A DNA stretch of 14,247 bases from AA29 sp041481445 (GTDB lineage: Bacteria > Acidobacteriota > Vicinamibacteria > Fen-336): positions 1-14,247 of the forward strand of contig JBGPBV010000170.1 in assembly GCA_041481445.1 (NCBI GenBank), read 5' to 3'. The notes below the pieces were generated by a model, which had not been told where the DNA came from, did not search any database, and saw only the letters and a list, made by a program, of their open reading frames with translations. The first letter of the stretch is position 1. The number at the start of each line of letters is the position of its first letter. The position numbers were made by a program, and so were the translations under genes. This document shows, in pieces, positions 1-6,480 of the stretch.

Positions 1-1128
1 AACGACCTGGTGGCCGCAGTCGGGCGGCTGGCCACGTCGGAGCGCGCGGCGACGGCGTCCCTGATCGCCCACCTCGCCGAGTTGTTCGCGCGCCGGCTTC
101 ACGAACGTGCGGGGTTCTCTTCGCTCTTCACGTATTGCACGACCGTGCTGCGCCTTTCCGAGCATGAGGCCTACGACCGGATGAAGGCGGCCAAGGTCGT
201 CCGGCGCTATCCGGCCGTTCTCGAATTGCTTGCTGCGGGAAGGGTCAATCTGACGACGGTGCGGCTCCTCGCCCCCCACCTCACCCAGAAGAACCACGCG
301 GAGCTTCTCGCCGCCGCCTCTGGCCAGGGCAAGCGAAAGCTGCAGGAGCTGCTGGCGTCGCGGTTCCCGAGGCCAGACGTGGCCACGTCCGTCCGTCGGC
401 TGCCGGTGCCGAAGATCGAGCCGGCGCCTCTGGCAGGTGGCCCGATCGGGAATCCCGTCACGCCTGGGCCAGGGCACGCCCACGAAGACGCTCGCGGGAC
501 GGCCGGCGTCTCGGCCGCGTCAATGGCCAGTGCTCCAATTCCGGCCGCGCCGCCACCGCTCGTGACGCCCCTGGCACCCGACCGCTATCGGGTGACGTTC
601 ACGGCGGATGCCCAGACGCGCGAGCTGCTCGAGCTCGCCCAGGACCTCCTGCGTCACGCGAACCCCAGCGGGGACCCGGCCCAGATCGTGGCCCGGGCCC
701 TGAACGTCCTGGTCGAAGACCTCGTCCGCAAGAAGTTCGCGGCGACACCGCGGCCGCGCGCCGGCCGGGACCGGGCGAAAGAGTCGCGGTACATCCCGGC
801 GGAAGTGAAGCGGACGGTCTACATCCGGGACCGTGGGCGATGCACGTTCGTGGGCGCTCATGCTCGAAGATGTTGTGAGCGCGCGTTCGTGGAGTTCGAT
901 CACCATCCGGTCCCATACGGAGCCGGTGGCCGGGCGACAGTAGACAACATCCAGCTTCGTTGCCGGGCGCACAACAACTACCTCGCCGAGCAATTCTATG
1001 GTTCAGGCCAGCGCCGGGGTGGCGCGGCGGGATTGGAGGTGATCACGGAGGCGCGCGCGCGTGTCAGTGGTGACGCGTTCTTGTTCCGGAACGACAGGCC
1101 GCCGGGGGTTCCCTGTCATCGGGAGTGA
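1..1128 (+). CDS. HNH endonuclease domain protein, 5'-truncated by window edge
   Basis: The frame is open from the first base, and the three residues before the first possible start (GTG at 10) continue the family sequence, so the true start probably lies outside the window. Counting from that GTG, residues 1-125 form a helical N-terminal region with FSSLFTYC (36-43) and a following LSEHEAYDRM stretch, typical of a family of multicopy HNH proteins in soil bacteria. Residues about 140-190 are a Pro/Ala/Gly-rich linker. The C-terminal HNH module has Cys278, Cys288/289, the FDHHPVPYGAGG core (His298/299), Asn313 and the CRAHN end (Cys318, His321), so metal-binding and catalytic positions look complete. 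The probable activity is metal-dependent DNA cleavage; the biological role is unknown. Codon third positions are less G/C-rich than in the neighbours, compatible with transfer. The partner strand frames are shadows. I am confident of the HNH domain, not of the function. Confidence 0.88.
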   Translation, partial: NDLVAAVGRLATSERAATASLIAHLAELFARRLHERAGFSSLFTYCTTVLRLSEHEAYDRMKAAKVVRRYPAVLELLAAGRVNLTTVRLLAPHLTQKNHAELLAAASGQGKRKLQELLASRFPRPDVATSVRRLPVPKIEPAPLAGGPIGNPVTPGPGHAHEDARGTAGVSAASMASAPIPAAPPPLVTPLAPDRYRVTFTADAQTRELLELAQDLLRHANPSGDPAQIVARALNVLVEDLVRKKFAATPRPRAGRDRAKESRYIPAEVKRTVYIRDRGRCTFVGAHARRCCERAFVEFDHHPVPYGAGGRATVDNIQLRCRAHNNYLAEQFYGSGQRRGGAAGLEVITEARARVSGDAFLFRNDRPPGVPCHRE

Positions 1129-1167
1129 GGCGGGGAGGCACGCAAAGTCATCTCGCCCCGACCACTC

Positions 1168-1195
1168 GGACACTCGCGTACGGACACTCGCGTAC
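1168..1195. repeat. Two tandem copies of a 14-bp unit
   Basis: The unit GGACACTCGCGTAC occurs twice head to tail (1168-1181 and 1182-1195) with no mismatch. It is followed by GGACG, the start of a third copy, and preceded by CCACTC, which resembles part of the unit. It lies in the non-coding gap between the HNH gene and the MBL-fold gene. There are too few copies and no spacers, so it is not a CRISPR. It may be a local slippage duplication or a protein-binding site. Confidence 0.8.
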
Positions 1196-1289
1196 GGACG
1201 ATCGCTGCGAATCCCAATGGTCGACCGGAGGCGGTCTGGTGATCTCGAAAACGGCCTGCACCAGCGCCATGACCGTCACCCGTGGCGGC

Positions 1290-1305
1290 CCCGCGCGATC
1301 GCGGG
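1290..1305. terminator. Possible hairpin between convergent genes
   Basis: CCCGCG and CGCGGG can pair as a perfect 6-bp GC stem around the loop CGAT. It sits 7 bases past the stop codon of the leftward MBL-fold gene, so it could end that transcript. There is no T-run on the minus strand, and only TTCCT on the plus strand, so this is a weak candidate; GC-rich DNA gives such stems by chance. Confidence 0.25.
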
Positions 1306-1312
1306 TTCCTGC

Positions 1313-2131
1313 CTAGAAGAGCCGGAGCTGCTCCGGTCCCTTCAGGTGCCGCGGGGCGGGCGTGACCGGGATCCAGTCCATCCCGTCCGGCTCCGCGATC
1401 TCCAGCCTCACCTCCGTGCGTCCGCGACGGCGCAGCGCCCCCTCCGCGCTCATGCGCGCCAGCTCGGGGTGGTTGTTCGTGCGGGAGAGGTGCGCGAGCA
1501 CGAGCGTCCGGCAGGCCTCGCCCAGGCCCCGCGCGATGTAGTCGGCGACGTCGCCGTTCGACAGGTGGCCGAAGCGGCCGAGGATCCGCTCCTTGAGCGA
1601 CCACGGGTACGGGCCCTCGCGCAGCATGGCCGGGTCGTAGTTCGACTCCACCACGACGGTGTCGCAGGGACGGAAGGCCTCCACCAGCGCGCGGTTGACG
1701 TGGCCGAAGTCGGTCGCGTGGCCCATGGACACGCCGTCGCCCCCGAGGACGAACGCGACGGGGCCGGCGGCGTCGTGAGGGATGGGGATGCCGGTGACGG
1801 TCAGGGCGCCATAGGCGCGCGGCTGCCCGGGCTCGAGGACGTCCCAGCCCGCGATGTCGACCGCCCCGAAGCCGCCGGCGGCGTACGTCCCGCGGCTGCC
1901 CAGCAGCCGCACGCCCCACTTGCTCGAGAACGAGGCCGCTCCGCGCGCGTGGTCGGTGTGCTCGTGGGTGAGGAGGACGGCCGCGATGGACGCGGGATCG
2001 ATCCCGAGCGATTCGAGCCGCTCTCCGATCTCGCGGATCCCGAGGCCGGCGTCGATGAGCAGGCAGGTCCCCCCGGCCTCGACCAGGGTGGTGTTGCCCG
2101 AGCTGCCCGACCCGAGGACCCGGAAGCGCAC
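1313..2131 (-). CDS. MBL-fold metallo-hydrolase, WalJ/YycJ-like
   Basis: The product (272 aa) is a cytoplasmic metallo-beta-lactamase-fold hydrolase of the YycJ/VicX/WalJ type, a group with DNA exonuclease-like activity in other bacteria. The start is RFRVLGSGSSGNTT, the family signature. HEHTDH (56-61) supplies the first metal ligands, followed by His119, Asp141 and the GHLSNGD (188-194) and LAHLSRTNNH (212-221) motifs that are characteristic of this subfamily. The length fits the family (about 260-270 aa). I chose the GTG at 2131 because the homologous sequence begins there and a TATCAT box lies 8 bases upstream. The frame runs open far further upstream, but that part is low-complexity and overlaps the opposing gene. 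The divergent neighbour is a DUF2079 membrane protein, with no evident functional link. No WalKR-type two-component genes are visible here, so the gram-positive walJ context is absent. Confidence 0.92.
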   Translation of the reverse strand: MRFRVLGSGSSGNTTLVEAGGTCLLIDAGLGIREIGERLESLGIDPASIAAVLLTHEHTDHARGAASFSSKWGVRLLGSRGTYAAGGFGAVDIAGWDVLEPGQPRAYGALTVTGIPIPHDAAGPVAFVLGGDGVSMGHATDFGHVNRALVEAFRPCDTVVVESNYDPAMLREGPYPWSLKERILGRFGHLSNGDVADYIARGLGEACRTLVLAHLSRTNNHPELARMSAEGALRRRGRTEVRLEIAEPDGMDWIPVTPAPRHLKGPEQLRLF

Positions 2132-2145
2132 GCGTCGAGATGATA
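2129..2145 (-). promoter_or_regulatory. Probable leaderless promoter (-10 box) of the MBL-fold gene
   Basis: On the minus strand TATCAT (2145-2140) is followed by 8 bases and then the GTG start (2131-2129). There is no Shine-Dalgarno sequence in the gap. A -10 box this close to the start puts transcription initiation at or next to the first codon. No convincing -35 element at standard spacing is visible. Confidence 0.5.
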
Positions 2146-2190
2146 GCGGAAGGGGCGGCGCGCGAGGACAAGTCGCCGAGCGCCCGGTGT

Positions 2191-2207
2191 TAAGCTCGCG
2201 GGCCGTG
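2191..2207 (+). promoter_or_regulatory. Probable leaderless promoter (-10 box) of the DUF2079 gene
   Basis: TAAGCT (2191-2196) is followed by 8 bases and the GTG at 2205, the same geometry as the divergent MBL-fold gene. This favours GTG 2205 over the in-frame ATG at 2226, which has neither a ribosome-binding site nor a -10 box. Confidence 0.45.
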
Positions 2208-4037
2208 GCCACCGCCCCCCGCGACATGCAGGGCCGTGCCGCCGCTCCGCGCGCGGCCACGGGCGCGCTGTGGGGGGCCGCCGCCGCCGGGCTGCTCGTC
2301 TCGCGCCTGCCCCCGTCGTCCGCCGTGGTGCTGCTGGCGGTGGGCGCCGGGCTGGGCGCGGCCGCCGCCCTGGCCATGCCCGCCGCGGAGGCGCTCCGGC
2401 ATCCCGGCCTGGCCACGATCGCCGCCTTGGCCGGCGTGTCGATGATGGTCGTGCCGGAGCCGACCTTCTTCCTGCTGGTCCCGCTGCTGGCCGCCGCCAC
2501 CGCCTGGCCGCTCGCCCTGCCCGAGGGCGAGGCCGCGGAGCGGCCGCTCCCGCGCTGGGCGATGCCGGCCGTGTTCGCCGCCGCCGCCGCCGCCTTCTTC
2601 GGGCAGTCCGCGCACCGTCACTGGACCTTCGCCAGCGGCGGGCGGGACCTCGGCCTCTTCTACCAGACGCACTGGCTGATCGCGCACGGCCAGCCGCTCC
2701 TGAACACGGTCATGGGCATGCCCGTCTTCGCCGATCACATGACGCTCGACGACTTCCTGGTCGCGCCGCTGCTGAGACTGCACGACTCCGCGACGACCCT
2801 CCTGCTCGTCCAGGCCCTCGTGGTCGCCTCCGCGGTGTTCCCGGCGCAGGACATGGCGGCGCGCCTGCTCGGCCGGCCGCGCTTCGGCCTGGGCCTGGCC
2901 CTGGCCTGGGTGCTGGCGCCGGACGTCCAGATGGGCGTGATGTTCGACTACAACCAGACCCCCTTCGCGTCCGCGCTCCTGGTATGGACGGCCTGGGCCC
3001 TCGCCGGCCGCGGTCCCGTCGCCGTCTGTGTCACCGCGATCCTCGCCTGCGGGGCCAAGGGCAATTTCTGCCTGTACGTGGCCGTGCTCGCCCTCGTCCT
3101 GTCGTGGCGGACGGTCCCCTGGCGGCGCGGCCTCGCCGTGGCCGTGCTCGCCCTCGCCCTCTTCGTCGTGGAGCTGACCGTGCTCTTCCCCTGGTTCCGC
3201 GCCGGAGGATTCCGGCACTGGGAGTTCGAGGAGCTGGGCCAGGGGCCGCGCGAGATCGCGGTCTCGCTGGCGACGCGGCCGTGGCACGCGGCCGCGCTCC
3301 TGGCCGACCACACGCAGAAGCGGCGCTCCCTCCTGCTCCCCCTCTCCACCACCGGCTACCTGGGCCTGGCCGATCCCCTCACGCTCGTGCTGCAGTTGCC
3401 GAACTGGGGCGAGCGGTTCCTCTCGACGCACCGCACGCGATGGTGGGGGTACTACTATGGGATGCCGGCGGTGGCGATGGCGCTGGTCGGCGCGGTCCTG
3501 GGCGCGCGGCGGCTCCAGGAGGCCGGCCAGGCCGGGACGCGGCTGGGCGGCTACGTGACCGCGTGCGCCCTGCTCGTCGGGGTGTTCCCGCCCTACAAGA
3601 CGCAGGACGGCGACCGGCGGAGCCCGCTGTACACGTCGCGCCGGCCCTACGCGGCGACGGACGAGGACGTGCGGACGCAGGAGCACGCGGTGCGCTTCGT
3701 CGGACGCGACCCCCGGCTCAAGGTGGCCGCGCAGTACCACCTGCTGCCGCACCTGGCCGGACGGCCGTACATCTACGAGCTCGACCACGCCCCCGACGCG
3801 GACGTGGTCGCGCTCCAGCTCGACGGCGGCACCTGGCCCGACGGCCGCCCGTCATGGCGGCGGCGGGTCCAGGAGGTGTGGGCCACCGGCCGCTTCCACG
3901 TGGGCTTCTGCGAGGGGCAGACGGTCGTGCTCTACCGGGGGCCGGAGCCCTCCGTCGCCTGCCCGGCCTGGGAGGCGTTCCTGGCCGGCGCGCCCCCGGC
4001 CGCCTCCGCCGAGGAGGCGGCTCCCCCGCCGCCCTGA
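2205..4037 (+). CDS. DUF2079 family polytopic membrane protein
   Basis: The 610-aa product is an integral membrane protein with about 8-11 hydrophobic segments between residues 25 and 465, then a soluble C-terminal part (480-590) and an Ala/Glu/Pro-rich tail. The family signature is RDLGLFYQTHWLIAHGQ (147-163), FADHMTLDDFLVAPL (175-189) and MFDYNQTPFA (246-255), as in DUF2079, a family generally thought to be related to GT-C glycosyltransferases. The acidic residue of RDLG, in the first extracytoplasmic loop, matches where GT-C enzymes place a catalytic or metal-binding Asp. The substrate is unknown. A start at ATG 2226 (603 aa) is possible; I prefer GTG 2205 because of the -10 box 8 bases before it. 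The stop codon directly abuts the stop of the convergent glycosyltransferase, forming TGATCA. The family is clear, the enzymatic role is inference. Confidence 0.88.
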   Translation: MATAPRDMQGRAAAPRAATGALWGAAAAGLLVSRLPPSSAVVLLAVGAGLGAAAALAMPAAEALRHPGLATIAALAGVSMMVVPEPTFFLLVPLLAAATAWPLALPEGEAAERPLPRWAMPAVFAAAAAAFFGQSAHRHWTFASGGRDLGLFYQTHWLIAHGQPLLNTVMGMPVFADHMTLDDFLVAPLLRLHDSATTLLLVQALVVASAVFPAQDMAARLLGRPRFGLGLALAWVLAPDVQMGVMFDYNQTPFASALLVWTAWALAGRGPVAVCVTAILACGAKGNFCLYVAVLALVLSWRTVPWRRGLAVAVLALALFVVELTVLFPWFRAGGFRHWEFEELGQGPREIAVSLATRPWHAAALLADHTQKRRSLLLPLSTTGYLGLADPLTLVLQLPNWGERFLSTHRTRWWGYYYGMPAVAMALVGAVLGARRLQEAGQAGTRLGGYVTACALLVGVFPPYKTQDGDRRSPLYTSRRPYAATDEDVRTQEHAVRFVGRDPRLKVAAQYHLLPHLAGRPYIYELDHAPDADVVALQLDGGTWPDGRPSWRRRVQEVWATGRFHVGFCEGQTVVLYRGPEPSVACPAWEAFLAGAPPAASAEEAAPPPP

Positions 4038-4736
4038 TCAGCGGCCGCGCGCCAGCTCGAGCCGCAGCTTGAGGAGGTTGGCCGCCCCGGACACGATCTG
4101 CCGCACGCCCATCTTGCTCTGGCCGCGCGTGCGGTCCACGTAGCAGATCGGGACCTCCCGCACGCGGCGGCCCTCCGGCTGCGCGATCCAGTAGAGCACC
4201 TCGACCAGGAACGAGTACCCGGTCGAGTGGAGCCGGCCCCAGGGGATCGTCTCCAGGACCTCGCGGCGATAGGCGCGGAACCCCGAGGTGCAGTCGCGCA
4301 CGGGCAGGCGGAAGAGGGCGCGGACGAAGGCGTTGGCGGCCGCGCTCAAGCCCGTGCGGTAAGGGCCCCAGTTGCGGATCTCCCCGCCGGGGACGTAGCG
4401 CGACCCGATCACGACGTCGGCGCCCTCGACGGCGGCCAGGAGCGCGGGCAGCGCGAAAGGATCGTGCGAGAAGTCGCAGTCCATGCTCGCGATGACGGTG
4501 GCCCCCTGCTCGAGGGCGGCGCGGAACCCGTCCGTGAGCGACTCCCCGTAGCCCTTCTTGCCGCGCCGGTGGAGGACGCGCACGGCCGGGTCCTCCCCGG
4601 CCAGGCCGTCGGCGATCCCGGCGGTGCCGTCCGTGCTCGCGTCGTCCACGACCAGGACCTGGAGGCCGGGCACCGCCTCGCGCAGGCGAGCCACCACCGC
4701 CGCGAGGTTCTCCGCCTCGTTCAGGGTGGGCAGCAC
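4038..4736 (-). CDS. Glycosyltransferase family 2, polyprenyl-phosphate mannose synthase-like
   Basis: This cytoplasmic GT-A enzyme (232 aa from GTG 4736) resembles Dpm1-type synthases, which move a sugar from a nucleotide donor to polyprenyl phosphate. Visible motifs are LPTLNEAEN (2-10), VVDDASTDGT (29-38), the metal-binding DxD as MDCDFSHD (85-92), GSRYVPGG (111-118), DCTSGFRAYRR (148-158) and the RGQSKMG end (204-210). There are no C-terminal membrane segments or GtrA domain, so it is the short soluble form. The annotated start looks too late: the first strand (RAWVV) is encoded in frame just upstream. The only plausible upstream codon is CTG at 4766-4764, which overlaps the M16 stop as CTGA. 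It probably shares a transcript with the M16 gene. It may make the lipid-linked sugar used by GT-C enzymes such as the one at 9189-10397; this is inference. Confidence 0.92.
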   Translation of the reverse strand: MLPTLNEAENLAAVVARLREAVPGLQVLVVDDASTDGTAGIADGLAGEDPAVRVLHRRGKKGYGESLTDGFRAALEQGATVIASMDCDFSHDPFALPALLAAVEGADVVIGSRYVPGGEIRNWGPYRTGLSAAANAFVRALFRLPVRDCTSGFRAYRREVLETIPWGRLHSTGYSFLVEVLYWIAQPEGRRVREVPICYVDRTRGQSKMGVRQIVSGAANLLKLRLELARGR

Positions 4737-4762
4737 GACCCAGGCGCGGAGCGCGATGGGGA

Positions 4763-6019
4763 TCAGATCCGCAGTTGGGTCGCGCGCGGCCGATAGCGGC
4801 CCAGGTTGCCCAGGATGCTCACGCCGAGGCCGCCCGCGAAGATCGAGCCCGCGATGCGGGCGGCGTCGTCGCCGGTCACCGCCTCGATGCCGCCGATGAT
4901 CTCGTCGAGCGAGAAGCGTCTCCCGAAGTAGATCTCCTGCCGGGCGAGGTGGCTCATGCGGCTGCCCGTGTTCTCGAGGGAGAGCATCAGGCTGCCCTTG
5001 AGGTGGTCCTTGGCCCGCCGCAGCTCGTCCGCGGGCAGGGGCTCACCCTTGATGCGCCGGAACTCCTCGAGGGTGAGGCGCACCACCTCGTCGATGGAAT
5101 CGAGGCTCGTGCCCGCGTACACCGTCAGCACCCCCGCGTCCGAATAGGACGTCACTCCGGAGGAGATCGAGTAGACCAGGCCGCGCTTCTCCCGGACGTT
5201 CTGGAACAGCCGCGACGACATGCTGCCCCCGAGCACCGTGTTCATGATGTGCAGGCCGTAGCGGTCGGGGTGGGTCTGGGGCAGGGAAGGTGCGGCCAGG
5301 CAGAGATGGACCTGCTCGAGCTCCTTCTTGGACCGGGTCACGATCTTCGAGGCCGGCCGCGGCGGACCGCCGTTCGTGCCCGTCCCTCCGGTGGCCAGGC
5401 CGCCGAAGTGGCGGTGGATCAGCTCGGACGTGGGCGCGTGGTCGAGGTGCCCGGCGGCGGAGATGAGGATGTTCCGCGGACGGTAGACGTCGTGGAAGAA
5501 CGAGGCCAGCTGCCCGCGCTTGAAGCCGGAGACGCTGCGCTTGGTGCCCAGGATGGGCCGTCCCAGCGGGTGCCGGGGCCAGAAGGCCTCGGTCAGCAGC
5601 TCCATCACGAGGTCGTCCGGGGTGTCCTCGACCATGTTGATCTCCTCGAAGATGACCTTCTTCTCCTTGGCGATCTCCTCGGGATCGAACAGCGGGTTGG
5701 CGACGATGTCGCCCAGGATGTCCACGGCCAGCGGCAGGTGCTCGTCCAGGACCTTCAAGTGGAAGGAGGCGTACTCCTTGGCCGTGAACGCGTCCATGTG
5801 TCCGCCGATCGAGTCCACCTCGGCCGCGATCATCTCCGCCGAGCGGTTCTTGGTGCCCTTGAACACCATGTGCTCGATGAAGTGGCTGATGCCGGTCTGG
5901 GCGGGCGCCTCGTGGCGGCTGCCCCGCTTGAGCCACACGCCGATGGCCACGCTGCGCACGTGGGGCATCGACTCGGTGACCAGGGTGAGGCCGTTGGGAA
6001 GGATTTCCTTGACGATCAT
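4763..6019 (-). CDS. M16 family zinc peptidase (processing-protease type)
   Basis: The 418-aa product matches the M16 peptidases related to mitochondrial processing peptidase beta (bacterial PqqL/YmxG-like proteins). It starts VKEILPNGLTLVTE, followed by the inverted zinc motif HFIEH (46-50) and the downstream glutamate ligand in FEEIN (E125/E126), with the family's GGxxDAFT (72-79) and YSISSG stretches. Both the catalytic half and the inactive half (with SSRLFQNVREKRGL) are present, and the length is normal. No signal peptide is seen, so cytoplasmic location is likely. ATG 6019 is the natural start, with a purine-rich GAGCGAGAG just before it. Its last codons overlap the probable beginning of the glycosyltransferase downstream. 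It diverges from the small gene at 6087 with overlapping -10 boxes between them. Substrate unknown. Confidence 0.95.
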   Translation of the reverse strand: MIVKEILPNGLTLVTESMPHVRSVAIGVWLKRGSRHEAPAQTGISHFIEHMVFKGTKNRSAEMIAAEVDSIGGHMDAFTAKEYASFHLKVLDEHLPLAVDILGDIVANPLFDPEEIAKEKKVIFEEINMVEDTPDDLVMELLTEAFWPRHPLGRPILGTKRSVSGFKRGQLASFFHDVYRPRNILISAAGHLDHAPTSELIHRHFGGLATGGTGTNGGPPRPASKIVTRSKKELEQVHLCLAAPSLPQTHPDRYGLHIMNTVLGGSMSSRLFQNVREKRGLVYSISSGVTSYSDAGVLTVYAGTSLDSIDEVVRLTLEEFRRIKGEPLPADELRRAKDHLKGSLMLSLENTGSRMSHLARQEIYFGRRFSLDEIIGGIEAVTGDDAARIAGSIFAGGLGVSILGNLGRYRPRATQLRI

Positions 6020-6060
6020 TCTCTCGCTCGAAGGGCGCGTCTTTGCAGAAACGTAGACAG

Positions 6061-6067
6061 TAGCATA
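6061..6067. promoter_or_regulatory. Symmetric divergent -10 boxes between the M16 gene and the 6087 gene
   Basis: TAGCATA can be read as TAGCAT on the plus strand (6061-6066) and as TATGCT on the minus strand (6067-6062). On the minus side this leaves a leader of about 35 bases before ATG 6019, on the plus side one of about 10-15 bases before ATG 6087. A second plus-strand candidate is TAGCTT at 6066-6071. No clear -35 elements are visible. Confidence 0.4.
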
Positions 6068-6086
6068 GCTTGACCCGGGGCTCGCG

Positions 6087-6473
6087 ATGGCGGACGCCTA
6101 TCAGCGCTACGTCAACATCAACCTCCCGCACTCCCGGGCCGTCATCCTGCGCATCGGGCGCACCCTCGAGTTCCTCGGAGCCTTCCGGGAGGAGGCGGGC
6201 GGCGGCGCCCTGGCCCTGCACTCCGCCTTCGAGGCGCTCGAGCGGGAGGCCGCGCCCTGGGACGACGACCCCGCCCAGGAGGCGGCGCTGGCCGCCGCCG
6301 ACGGCGTGGCCGGCCGGGCGCGGGCGCTGGTGGCGGCCCTCCTGGACACGCCGGTGCGCTCGGACCGGCTCGGCCAGCACGTGCGTAACCTCTTCGAGTG
6401 CCTCGGCCTCGCCGGAGAAGGGGCGGAGCTGTCGCTGCAGTGCGGGGAGAGGCCGGATTCGCCGATGCGTTGA
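6087..6473 (+). CDS. Hypothetical protein, 128 aa
   Basis: I do not recognise this protein. It begins ADAYQRYVNINLPHSRAVIL and is mostly helix-forming, rich in Ala, Glu and Arg, with no signal peptide, membrane segment or metal motif. The reading frame has the strongly G/C-ending codons of real genes here, starts with ATG and ends 7 bases before the stop of the converging binding-protein gene, filling the gap exactly. These points support a real gene. The complementary strand also has an 80-aa open frame, which I take as a shadow. It shares a divergent promoter region with the M16 protease, so co-regulation is possible, but no function can be proposed. Two cysteines (in LFECLG and SLQCGE) lie near the C-terminus. 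Confidence 0.65.
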   Translation: MADAYQRYVNINLPHSRAVILRIGRTLEFLGAFREEAGGGALALHSAFEALEREAAPWDDDPAQEAALAAADGVAGRARALVAALLDTPVRSDRLGQHVRNLFECLGLAGEGAELSLQCGERPDSPMR

Positions 6474-6480
6474 GGCCCGC

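Larger units (their letters stand above)
1129..1312. other. Non-coding gap between two converging genes
   Basis: This is the longest gene-free stretch in the window (184 bases). It holds the 14-bp tandem duplication, a short inverted repeat GACCG-GAGG-CGGTC (1223-1236) and a 6-bp stem hairpin at 1290-1305. Short open frames cross it, but none has a recognisable protein or a convincing start. It is slightly less GC-rich than its surroundings, like the HNH gene to its left. Confidence 0.7.

Noticed and set aside
1168..1195. CRISPR-like repeat
   Set aside because: Only two copies, directly abutting without spacers, and no cas genes.
1223..1236. GACCG/CGGTC inverted repeat as terminator
   Set aside because: A 5-bp stem with no T-run, far from either stop codon; chance is a sufficient explanation in this GC content.
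1313..2500. MBL-fold protein extended to 395 codons
   Set aside because: The extra 123 codons overlap the divergent gene and its promoter and are Ala/Arg/Ser-rich; the family sequence begins exactly at GTG 2131.
2190..3788. A 532-codon leftward frame opposite the DUF2079 gene
   Set aside because: Gly/Arg/His/Gln-rich low-complexity translation with no motif; antisense shadow.
2270..4072. A 600-codon rightward frame overlapping the DUF2079 gene
   Set aside because: It is a +1/+2 shadow with Arg/Pro/Ala-rich composition and no hydrophobic pattern or family motif; the DUF2079 frame explains the region.
4775..6073. A 432-codon rightward frame opposite the M16 gene
   Set aside because: No motif, shadow composition, and the M16 frame on the other strand has full zinc-peptidase motifs.
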